From Saccharothrix syringae (GTDB taxonomy: Bacteria; Actinomycetota; Actinomycetes; Mycobacteriales; Pseudonocardiaceae), in NCBI RefSeq assembly GCF_009498035.1, contig NZ_CP034550.1:3286001-3350000 (forward strand): a DNA stretch of 64,000 bases, in the 5' to 3' direction. The number at the start of each line of letters is the position of its first letter. Within the stretch, counting starts at the first letter, position 1. Below are positions 21,301 to 33,300 of this stretch, piece after piece. The notes beneath the pieces were generated by a model, which ran no database searches, was not told the origin of the DNA, and saw only the letters and a program-made list of their open reading frames with translations. The position numbers and the translations under genes were made by a program.

Positions 21301-24300
21301 GTGTGGTCTGGGACCTCGTCGAGAAGACCAACCAGCGGCTCGACGGCTTCATGCTGCCCACCGTCATCCCGGACTCGATGCTGGACGACCTCATGGGCAA
21401 CCTCCAGCGCCTGGTCGACTTCTCCTCACCCACCAGCGTCAAGGCCCTCGTGAACGCGGCGCTGGACGGCGGTGTGCCACTGCTGCTGCACCGGCCCGGA
21501 CGCCTCGTGGGCAAGGACGTCTACCAGGTCACCCTGAAAGCGGAGGTGACCGACAAGACCCGCTTCGTCGACGTGGTCAACGACGGGGTGGGCCTGGAGC
21601 ACCTGGTCATGGGTGTGCGCGACTCCGTCGAGCGCTTCACCCGGGGCAACGGGTGGAACGTGCTGCTGCGCGGCCTGGGCGGCCACGCCCTCGCCACCGA
21701 CGACACCCACCAGCCGATCAACTCGGTCGGCGCCGTGCCGTCGGCGGGGGTCGGGGCCACCGAGTTCGAGACCACCGTGCACACCACCACCGACACCTTC
21801 GCGCACCTGCGCGGTACCGGTGGGCCGATGGCGCGCTACCAGTTGCCGCTCCGCTTCACGCTGGTCGTGGAGAAGGGCGCCCGCACCCTCGCGGAGACCG
21901 GCGGCGACCGGCAGGACTTCCTGCTGCGCAGGCAGGCCGACGCGGTCAGCACCGCGGGCCGCGGCCGCGCCCCCTACCGGGCCGAGGTCCACCCCAGGTC
22001 GACGCTCGTCGGCCTGGCCGGCCTGGAGCTGTGGCGCTCGGAGGGCGTCACCCCGCCGCTCAAGGCGTCGACGGAGGGCCTGGTCGGCGTGACGGACCTG
22101 CGGCAGGTGGCGATCACGGCGTTGCGCGCCGCGGTGTCCCGGGACCTGCCCGAGCAGGCGACCGAGGGCCTGCCGGAACTGACGGGCAAGGGCACCGGAC
22201 CGCTCAACGCCCTGTTGTCGGCACTGAGCCAGGAGCAGTTGGAGGCCGCCCTGCCGGGCATGGCCCGGGGTGCGGTGCTGGAGCTCCCGGACCTGCACGA
22301 GTCGTCCGCCGGCCGATCGGCCAGGGCGGGCCTCGAAGTGCACGCCAGGCTGCGCGCGCCGCGGTTGAACAGCCTGAGCGACCAGGTGTACGACTTCGAC
22401 ATCACCACCGGCGGGGTCACCACCGCCAACACCGCCGGCCGGGTGACGACGGGACAGGTCTCGCTCGCCCTCGGCCGCGGCAACTACTACCACGTCGACC
22501 AGGACGCCGCCGGTGACACCGACCTGGAGAACTCGTTCCACCTGCTCAGCGGTGGGGTCGACGCCCAGCGGATCGCCGCGGGCATCGGCCTGGCCGCGGG
22601 CGAGGCGTTCGACCGCAGGCAACCGGACCTGATCGACTTCAGCCGCAGCGCCGTGGTCGACTTCGACGTGGACTACCGGGTCGTCGCCGACCTCGGCGAC
22701 GGCCGGATCGCCGTCTACGACCTGGTCACCACCCGCTCGGCCGACCTGAGGATGCCCGCTCGGGAAGCCGAGGCCCTGCTGGGCAAGCCGATCGACGGCG
22801 CCCTGGCCGAGGCGCAGGACGCCGTGCGCGACGCGGACCACGCGTGGCGGGAGGCGGAACTGGCCGTCGACGCGGCGCGCCACCGGACCCAGGACCTCGT
22901 CCTCGAACTGGAGCGGGCCGAGCAGGACCTGCGGGCGGTCGAGCGCGCGTCCGGCACGGCCGACGCGCACCACGCCGCGCGCGAAGGCGAGCTGTCGTCG
23001 TTGCGCGCGTCGCTGGCCGAGTGGCGGGAGAAGCACCGGGCCGCGGAGGCGGACGCCGACGGCAGTCGTGACTCCCTCGACGACGCCTGGGCGGCTGAAC
23101 GCCGCGCCTGGGACGTCTTCGGCGACGCCGAGGTGGACCTGTCCGCGGCCCGGAGTTCCCTCACCGCGGCCGAACGGCTGGTCGAGCAGCGGCGACGCCT
23201 GGTCGACGCGGTGGACCGGGAGGTGGCCGAGACCGGTCGGGCGCTGGCGGAGCAGCGGGAGGAAGCCTTCCGCAACGTGCTGCTCGTGGAGCTGAGCCAC
23301 CTGGAGCGGAACGCCGACGAGGCGAGGGCTGGGCTGCGTGCCTCGCAGGACGGGCTGAACGCCGCCCGGGAAGCCGTCCAGGAGGCCGAGCACGCCCTCG
23401 ACGCGGCCCGCGGGGGCATCACGGCCGCGGAGGAGCGCGTCACCGCCGCGGAGGAGGCCGTGGACGCGGCCGAGCGGCTGGTCGCGGAAGTCGCGCGGAC
23501 GGCCGGGAGCGTCGAGCGGGTCGTGCGCCGGTCGAGCGACGCGGCGGAGCGGACGCGCGCCGACCGGGATGCCGCCCGCGAGGCGCACGAGGCGGTCGTG
23601 CGGCGCGTGGCCGACCTGCGCGACCGGGCCGACGCGGCCAAGGCGGAGCTCAAGCGCGCCCGTGCGGTGGCGGAGGACCGCAAGGGCGCCTGGTGGCGGG
23701 CGAAGGCGGCGGTGGACCGCGAGATCGCCGCGTACAACGACCGGCCCGCGCCGGTGCCCGCACCGGCCACCGCGCCGGCCGGGGTCGCCGACGACCGGCC
23801 GGTCGAGCTGCCCGGCGTGGGCGGCGGACCCGCCGGGGTGGGCTTCCCGCCCGCCGCCCCGGAGCCGCGGGTGGACGACACCCCCGTCGATCCCCGGGAC
23901 GTGGTGTCGGTCGACCTGGTGGATGGGACGGGGAACCGGGTCGGTGTCGGTTTCCTGCGCGACGGCGAGGCCGACGTCGTGCGGTCCTCGTTCACCCGGG
24001 GCGTCGCCGACCGGCTCCCGGGGTCGACCGGGGCCGGCGCGTCGCGCTTCCACGTCGCGGTGCACCACGACGAGCGCGGTTTCCACGTCCCGTTGAAGTC
24101 GGGGCGCGCGGTGGAGCTGGACGATGCCGCCTTCCTCGGCCTGCTGCCCGCGATGGGCCTGCACCGGGACGCGTCGCTGACCGTGCTCAGCTGCTCGGTG
24201 CGCGACGGCGAGGCGCTGCGCGCCCTGGCCGCGGACCGGGGGCACCGGGGTGGGGTCGAGTCGTTCCCGACGAGGGTGGAGCTGACCGCCGCCGGCGGGT

Positions 24301-27300
24301 TCCGCGAACTGGGCGAGGGCGACGTGCCGTCGGGGGCACCCGGCACCGTGCTCCTCGGCGGTCCCGAGCCGACCGCCGACGGCGCGGCGCGGCGGTGGAC
24401 CCGGGACTCGGTACCGCCGGCCGCGGACCGGGCGCGCGAGTTCGTCGCCGCCTTCCCGCGCACCGAGCGGACCGGGGTGTCCAGGCAGGCCGACCTGGTC
24501 GTGGCGGACAGCTTCGACCCGACCGCCCTGGCCGACGAGGCCCTGCGCGGCGACCTCGTCGCCATCGTCACCGGCTCGTTGCTCGGCCGCTCCGGGGTCA
24601 CCGCGACCCGTGCCCTGGCCCGGGACATCGCGGCGGGGCTGGGCATCGCGCCACCGGCCGGCCACGTGGCGGACCCCGCGCCGCCCCCCGCCGCGGCGCG
24701 CCTGCGGACCAGGACGGCGCCCGCCGTCCCGGCGTCCGCCCAGTGGACCGGCGAAGCCCTCCGCGAGGCCCGCGAAGAGGCCGCGGCGCTGTTCGCCGAC
24801 CTGCCCGCCACCCTGCGCGACCGCGCGTACCGCCAGGCCAGGGGCATCGTGGCCATCGCGGTCGACGTGGACCGGCTCACCGGCCCGCTGCACGACGACA
24901 TCGTCCACACCGCCGCCATCGCGATCGCGCTCGCCGACCGGGGACCGGCCGCCCGGCAGGGCACCGGCACGCCGGGGGACCGGGCGACCGGCGGCCGGCT
25001 GGAGGCCCTGAGGGTCGTCCGGCGGATCGCCCGCGACCTGGGCGTGCCGGACCTGCCGACCGGCGGGGACGACCGGCCGGTGCTCGAACTGTCGCTGGTC
25101 CACGGGCCCGGCGGCGGGCCCGTGCCCGAGCAGTGGGAGCGGGTCGACGCGTTCCGGCAGCACCTCGTCCAGGAGGTCGCCTCCCGCGCCGACCGCTACG
25201 AGCCGCCGAGCGTGCTCGTCTCCGGTCCGGGCGAGGCGGCGGCCCGCGTGGCGGCGGAGCTGCGCGGCGCGGGTGTCGAGGTGACCCTCGACCCCGTCGG
25301 CCCGGCCGGCCGGGTGGACGTGCGGGTGGACTGGTCGCTGCGGGCCACCGGCACGCGCGTGCCGGCGGGGCCGCCGACCGGGACCGCTTTCGCGGCCGGT
25401 CCGGGGATCGCGGCCGGTCCGGGGATCGCGGCCGGTCCGGGGACCGCGATCGGTCCCGACACCGCGGCCGGCCCGGGAACTGCGGCCGGTCCGGAAACTG
25501 CGGCTGGCCCGGACACCGCGATCGGTCCCGACACCGCGACCGGCGAACCGGCGCGGGAGCGGCGGGCGCGCGACATCCTCGCCGACGAGTCCTGGCGGCA
25601 CAGCCGGGACCGGGACGCCGCCTGGTTCCGGCGGACCGACCCCGTGCCCTCCGACGCCGTCCGCGCGGCCGTCGCGCGCGCCACGTCCGCGGAGCGGGTC
25701 CGCGGTGAGGACCCCACCGTGAGCGGCCGGTCCGCGATCACGCCGACCGGCATCAGCCTCGACCGCGTCGACTCGCGGATCGCCTACGACACGGTCGTCG
25801 TCGACGTCGGCGGCGTCAGGGTGCGCGACTTCACCGTGAAGCTCTTCCTGGACCCGGTGGACGGCGCGGACGGCACCGCGGGCCACGCTGGCCCGGAGCA
25901 GTTGGCCGAACTGCGCGACCGCGTCGAACGGGGTGTCGCGGAACTGCTCAACCGCGGCAACCACCTGCCCGGTGGTGAGCAGTTCCACGTCACGGTGGCG
26001 TTCACCGACTCCCCCGGGGAGGCCCACGGGCACATCCGCGTCACCCCGGCCGGTGCGCGGGCCGACCAGGTCCACTGGCCGGTGGACGTGACCCCGCAGG
26101 TCGCGGTGCACGAGCTGGGTCACTTCCTGGGCCTGCGGGACGAGTACGCCTCGGCTGCCGGGCCGGTGCTGAACCGGCACGAGGACCGCGGTCGGGCGGT
26201 GTCCGACGACGGCCTGATGGGCGAGGCCGTGCTGACCTCGTCCGCCGGCCTGCTGCCCAGGCACCTGTGGCGGGTCGAGAACACCCGGCTGGCCCTCGGG
26301 CCGACCGCCCTGGCACCCGACCACCCCGCCGACGGGGACGTCCTGGTGTCGGCCCCGGACGAGCAGGAGCGGCGCTGGCGCCGCCGCGGGGCCGACTTCC
26401 TGCGCCGCGTGGTGCGCCGGCCCAGGCGCGCCGGCGACTCGGACCGCTCGCCCGTCCCCGAGGGGATCGCGGAACTGCCCGCCTGGGACACGGACGTGGC
26501 GTTCCACACCAACGTGCCCGCCGAGCTGCCGGCCGTGGAGGCCGTGGAGCGCGTCGGGTGGACCGAGACCGACGTCCACCGCGAGGCGGCCCACGTGCGG
26601 GCGCGGATCTGGGACCGCGAGGACGAGTGGGACCGGGCCTTCGGGGTGGCCCACGGCATCGTCACGAGGGTCGTGGACCCGCGCCGGGTGGTCGACCGGG
26701 CGCTGCACGCGGACCTGGCCTACCTCGTGGCGGAACGCCTGGTCGGCAACTGGGGCACGGGCGCGTCCACGGCGTGGGCCCGGTCCGTGGTCGACGACCT
26801 GGGCCTCGCACCGGAGCCCGAGCAGGACGCCGGCCCCGCGGTCGACCTGCCGCCCGACGGCGGGCCGGCCCGGTGGACCGGGGAGTCGCTGCGGGTGCGC
26901 GGGACGGAGGCCAGGCAGCACCTCGACGAGGTTCCGGCCGGCTTCCGGGACTTCACCGAGCGCCACGCGACGCGCCTGGTGCGCTCCGTGGTCCTGGACC
27001 CCGACGGGCGACCCGAGGTGCCGGACCTGGTCGCGGTCGTCATGCGCGACCTGACGAGCCAGGGGAACCCGCGGCAGTCCCTGGTGCTGGCCCACTCCAT
27101 CGCCCGGGACCTGGGGATCGCCCGGGACCTGCCGCCCGTGTACCGGGCTCCCGACATCTCGTTCACCTACCGGTCGGGCAGCACCGAGCCGAACGCCGCG
27201 CAGCGGGCCATGGTGCGGGCGAAGGTGGCGGACCTGGTCGCCGAGGCGTCGCTGCGCGTCCGCCGCGGCTACCTGTGGCCGGTGCTCCGGGTCGCCGGTG

Positions 27301-30300
27301 ACCCCACCGGGGCGCGGTTCGTGCTCGACGTCGCGACCGAGATCGCCCCGCAGGTCGTCGTCCAGGCCCTGCCCGGACGGCCCGACGGGGTCGACGTCGT
27401 GGTCGAGTGGTCCCGCGAGCTGTCCGACGCCGGGCGGGAGCGCTCGCGCTCGCGTTCGCACTCGCGAGCGCAGTCCCGGTCGTCGTTCCGCGACGGGGCC
27501 GAGGCCGAGGCCGGGCCGTCCGACGCGGTCGAGGTCGACTCCAGCCGGATCGGCCTGCACGACGTCGCCTACCGGACCCTGGTGCAGGACGGGCAGGCCA
27601 TCGGCGTCGCCTTCCTCGTCGGCGGCGAGGCCGAATCCGCCGCCGAGGCGTTCCGGAACCGCGCGGCGGACGACCTGGCCGCCAGGGTGGGGGAGCGCGG
27701 CGACTTCCACGTCGTGGCCAGGCACGACGCGCGCGGGTTCTTCGTGCCCGCCCGGAGCGGTTCGGGCGGGTGGTGGCTCGACGAGCGCGGGATGGCCCGG
27801 TTGGTGATGTCGGTCGGGATCAGCCCGAACGCCACGCTGGTGTTCCTGTCCTGCCTGGTCACCGACCCCAACCCGCTGCGCGCCGCGGTCTGGGAGCGGG
27901 GGCACCGGGGTACCGTGACGACCTTCTCGGACCGGGTGCAGCTCAAGCCGTCCGGCCAGGTCGACCTGTGGTCTCCGGACACGTTGGTGCTGCCGTCGCC
28001 CGGTGCGGTGCTGCTGGACGACCGCGGCGGGAGCGACGTGGTCGACCTGGGCCCGAACGACGCGGGCGTGGTCGGCATCGTCGTCCCGACCGGTCCGGAC
28101 GACCTCGGGCGCTGGCGCGACGTGCACTCCCGCGCGACCGGGGTCACCGCCGAACCGGTCGAGATCCAGGTCTACGCGTCCACGGCCGGCGGCCGGTTCC
28201 GGGACGGGAACGGCGAAGTCGGGCCCGCGGTCCTCGCGACGAACGTGAGCACGTCCCCGAGCCTGTCCAACGCCTTCCCGTGGACACCGGTGGTGCTGGT
28301 GGTGGACCCGCTGGACGGTGTGGACCCCATGCCCGCCGCGGCCGAGTTCGAGGCCGCGCCGGCGCCGGCCGCCCTCCACCCGCGCGTCCTGACCACGACC
28401 CTGGCGGCGCTGCCCGGCATCACGCCGGCCGAGGTCGGTCGGCAGGAGGTCGGCGAACAGGATCCGGCGCGGGTGCCGTCGGCGGACTCCACCGAGGACC
28501 CGTCGACCGGCGGGCGGGTGCTGGACGGGCGTGGGTACACCTCCCCGCGGTCGATGAGGTGGCTGTCCGGCAGTCGTGCGGCCGCTGCGGCCCGACCTCC
28601 GCTCGCACCGGCGGACCCGTTCCCCGCCGACCGGTGGTCGCGGTGGCTCCGGAACTCGGTCGTCCCGGACGACGCCCAGCTCGACGAGTGGGCCGAGTTC
28701 CTGGGACCGGACTACTTCGGCCTGCGGGTCCCGCCGAGGACCCCGGCCTTCCTGCTCGGCCTCGACCACCGGGAGCTGACCCCCGGGCAGGTCGTCAGCC
28801 TGCTCCGGGCGATGGACCTGGTTTCGACCGGTCCGGTGGCCCCCATCACCTCGGCGGGCCTCGACGACCGGGTCGAGCTGGTGCTCGTCAGCGACCGGCG
28901 GGGCACCGACCGCACCGCCTGGGCCCCGGTCGGCGAGCAGGCCCCGCTGCCCGAGGTGCTGTCGCTGCCGAAGCTGATGCACTCGATCTGGCTGGGTGGC
29001 CCCCTGGCCGACCGCGGCACGACGGGCGCCTTCCGGCGTCAGGTGGCGGCCCGAGCGCGGCTGGCCCCCCGCTGGACGCAGGTCGTGTGGACCGACGTGT
29101 CCCGGGACGAGGTGCGGCGCGCGGTGTCCGCCCCGGACGGCGCGACCGGTCGCCTGGCGGACGTGCGGTCGATGCGGGAGTGGGCGCGGGACAACGGCGT
29201 CGTCCTGGTCAACGTGGACGAGTACTTCCACGAGGCGAACCCGCTGCGGTTGCACGGACCGGTCGCGACCGAGCGGGCCAAGCTGGTGCCGTCCGGCTAC
29301 GCCGCGGCCAGCGACGTCCTGCGCTGGGAGCTGCTGTACGGCGTCGGTGGCGCCTACGTCGACGGCGACAACGCGGTCGACGACGTGACCGCCATCGAGG
29401 ACGTGGTGTCGACGCCGGAGGCGTACGCCATCTCCGTCCCGCCCGTCGACAGCATCGGCAACGAGGTGGTCGTCGTGCCGCGGGACCACCCCGTGGTGCT
29501 CGCGCAGCTCAACGTCCTGTTCCGGTCCTACCGGTCACCGCAGGACGAGGTCGTGGACCCGCTCCTCGACGGTCTGGACTTCGACCACTACCGGGATCGG
29601 CGGCACGGCCACCTCCAGGCCCGCCGCCACTCGGTCATGGGCCGCACCGGACCGGGCACGCTCACCGAGCTGGCGATCGGGCTCGGCACGAGCACCGCGG
29701 AGATCCCCAGGGTCCGGGACGGCATCTCCGACTCCGGCAGCCTGAGCTGGGCCGGTCGACCCGCGGCGGAGCCGTCGCCGGACATGGGCGGGGCCGAGGT
29801 CCTGCACACCCTGCAGCGGGTGGTGCACACGCTGGTGCGCGACGTGGTCAACCGCAGGGGGGACCTGCACCTGACGGCCGTGGAGCCGGTCGTGAACCGG
29901 CTCCCCTCGCCGGAGGACGGGTGGACCGCCGTCCTGGAGTTCCTGGCGTCCCGCCCCGAGATCGCCGACCTGGTCGAGTCGGTCACCCTGGTGCGCGCCG
30001 ACCAGCCCGCCGACGCGGAGGTCGTGCTGCCCGACCGGGCCTGGCGGTACCTGGGGGTCGGCTCGGAGTTCTCACACCTGCGCGGCGAGCTGCTGGTGCC
30101 CGCGCGACTGGTGCCCGCCGCCGGGCCGGTGGGCCCCGGTGCCCGCGCGGCCACCGGGAGCACCGTCGCGCCCGGCGGGCAGCGGTCCGTGCCGTTCGGG
30201 TTGTCCCCCGCGGACTGGGAGGCGGCGCGGGCGCTCGTCCCGCCGCTGCGGCGCTCGCACCGCTGGCACGACCCGCGGCCCGAGCTCGCCGAGTTCAACC

Positions 30301-33300
30301 GCCGCACCGAGGACGACCGGGCGCACCGCGCGGAGTTCGGCGCCGAGCTCGACGCCGCGGCGGACCAGGCGCTCCGCGACCGCTTCCGGCACGAGCTGGG
30401 GCGCGTCGGCGGTCCACGCCACGCCCCGGTCACCGGTGCCGCCGTCGACGCCGCTTTCGACGTGCGCCGGGTGGAGCACGCGGGCCGACGGGTCACCGAG
30501 CTGACCGTGCGCATCGCCCTGACCCCCGCCGGGACGGTCGGGGCGCGGGAGGCCGACGCGGTGTGGTCGGCCCTGGAGACCGGGGTCGAGGAGGTCTACA
30601 ACGCGCCGGGGCACGTGTTCCGCACCGGCCCCGCCGGTGACCGCCTGCTGGTCCGGGTCGAGCGGGTGGGACCGGGGGGCGATCCGCACCGGGTGGTCGT
30701 GCTCACGGACGACCCCGGCGTCGGTCCCGACCAGGTCACGTGGCGCGTCGACCGGCCCGCGGCGGAGTACGCGCACGAGCTGGGGCACCAGCTCGGGCTG
30801 CGGGACGAGCACCGCGAGCGGCCCGAGGCCGCCGACCGCCCGGAGCCGGACCGGGCGGCGGAGCCGCCGCACGTCCCCGGTTCCCTCATGGGCGACTACC
30901 GGTTCCCGGGGGACGACGGCCTGGTGCGCGGCGGCCTGCGGCCCCGCCACCTCGACCTGCTCGGCACGGTCGTGGGCGACGTGCCGCCGCACCCGCTCGC
31001 CGAGGCGCCGCCGCCGAGCGGTCCGGAGGTGGTGCACCGACCGCTGCACGACCGGCGGGGACGCGTCGTCGGCGTCGCCTTCCTGGCCGGCGCGGAGGCG
31101 GACCTGGTGGAGGAGGCGTTCCGCAACGGCGCCGCGGCCGGGGACGGCGCACCGCGGTTCTCCGTGGTCGGGCACCACGGAGCCACCGGGTTCCGGGTGC
31201 CGCTGCGGGGCGGTGCCGAGGCGGTCGTCCCCAACGACACCTTCCTGCGGCTGGCGCTGGGCGCGGGTCGCGTCGACCCGCGCGCCGAGCTGAACGTGCT
31301 GAGCTGCGTGGTCGGCGAGGCGGACGCCGCCGAGTTGCGGCAGCTCGCCCGGGACCTCGGTCACGAGGGCGCGGTGCGGACGTTCCGGTCGAACGTGCTG
31401 CTGCGGCGCGACGGCCGGTCCGCCGTGCTGCCGGCCGGGTACGAGCCGCCCGCGTCGGACCAGTGGGTCGTGCTCCTCACCGGTGCGCGCGAGGCGGTCG
31501 ACCTCAGGGCCACCCCCCACTCCGCCGGGGCCACCGCGTTCCCGCGCCTCCGGGTGGACGCGGAGGTCTGGCGGGACCACCACGGCACGGTCCCGGTGCC
31601 GGTCGAGTCCGCGGCGCCGTACTACGTCTACGTCCACGGCACGCCGGACGGTGCTTTCCTGGTCGACGGCGAGCGGGTGGACGGTCGGGGGCTGGCCCGC
31701 GTGCTGCGCCTCCGCCCGGCGTTCCGGCGCGCGGGCCGGGTGCCGGTGCTGCTGGTGGTCGACCGGCCCGCCGAGGTGTCGGTGTCCGCGCTGCTCGAAG
31801 GACCGGTCGAGGACCACGACGGCACGGCGCACCTCGCGGAGGCGCGGGAGTTCGCCCGTGCGTTCCGGCACCGCGGCCGACCGCGCCTGGTGGTCACCAA
31901 CTCGCGGGCGGGCCTGTCCGGTGCGGAGTACGAGGTCGTGTCCGACGTGACCGCGGAAGACCTCTCGGAGACGGTGCTGCCGGACATGGAGGGGCGCACC
32001 TCCGCGCTCGCCTACCCGGTGGCGCACCAGGATGAACGGGAGCTGGCCCGATACCTGCGCATGAGCACCGCGCAGGACCTCCGCCTCGTCGCCACGGCCC
32101 CCGACGGCGCGTCCGTGCGGTGGTCGCCCGCGCCGTGGGTGGACAGCACGGGGGAGGGGCGGACGCCGCCGTTGCGGTTGTTCCTGCACAGCCGTGGTGG
32201 TCGGTTCACGGCGCGGGTCGTGAGTGGTTGGCGGGTGCGGCTGGGTGCGGAGGTGACGTCGCCGCTGGTGGTCGCGACGGCGGATTCGTTGCGGCGGTTG
32301 GATGGTGTGGTGCGGGCTCCGCTGGTCCTCTACACGGAGGATGCGGTGGGTGATCGGAAGTTGAACCGGCGGTTCTTGTCGTCGTTGCGCGAGTTGGAGG
32401 GGGCTCGGCAGACCTTCGACTACTCCGGTCCGCTGTCGTTCAAGGGCGACGAGTTGCCGTTCCCCACGTTGCACGGTGCCGACGGGTTCGCCTCGGGACC
32501 TCCGCCCGCGCCCGGCGACCTGGTGCGCGCGGTGCGGGACGACGTCATCGGTTTCCCGGTCGACGGGCAGACCGTGGAGGACATCTACCAATTCGCCGCC
32601 TTGGTTGGTGGTGGTGGGGTGGTTGTGGGGCCGTGGGGTGGTGTGCGGCCGTTGTTCGTGGTGGTGGTTGCGGGTGGTGATGGGTTTGCGCGTGTGTCGG
32701 GAGTGGGTGGTTTTTCGCTGGAGTTGAGTGGTGGGGAGTTGTTGGAGCATGTGGTTTCCGATGGTCGGGTGAGTGGGGTGTTGGCTGCTGATCCGGGTCG
32801 GCCGGTGGTGTTGGTGGGGCCGGGTTCGGGTCGTGCGGTGGTCGGTGATCTGGGTTATGACTTCGCGGGTGCTTTGCATCGGCGGGGGGATTTCCGGTCG
32901 GTGTTCGTGGCTGCCGGTCCGTCCGTGGTGGGCGGTGGTGGTGTGCGGGTGGCCGGTGGTGCGGGTTTTGTGGACGTGTCGGGTTTGCGCGCGGGTGATG
33001 TGCGGGTCAGTTGGATTCCGGCGGCTGATGGGCGTGCGTTGGTGTTTTTGGTGCGGAGGGAGGGTGATCAGGGGCGGTTCGAGGAGTTGACGCGGTGGGC
33101 GGCGGGGGTGACGCCGGAGTCGTTGGAGCGGGTGTATTTGTCGGATGGGCGTTCGGCGCCGTCGCCGTGGCGCAGGGGTCGGGTGCCGGTGGTGGTGTTG
33201 GCTTCTCGCCGTGGCGAGGGGTATCACGTGGAGCGGGTCGACGGGGTGGTGCTGGACCCGGTTTCAGGTGCGGGTTTGGCCGAACTGTTGGTCGACGACC

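Noticed and set aside
25383..25550. CRISPR-like tandem pattern
   Set aside because: Repeats are contiguous without spacers and encode a repeating protein linker.
21426..29489. Very long reverse-strand open frame (2,687 codons)
   Set aside because: Same reason: mirror of the giant gene, low-complexity composition.
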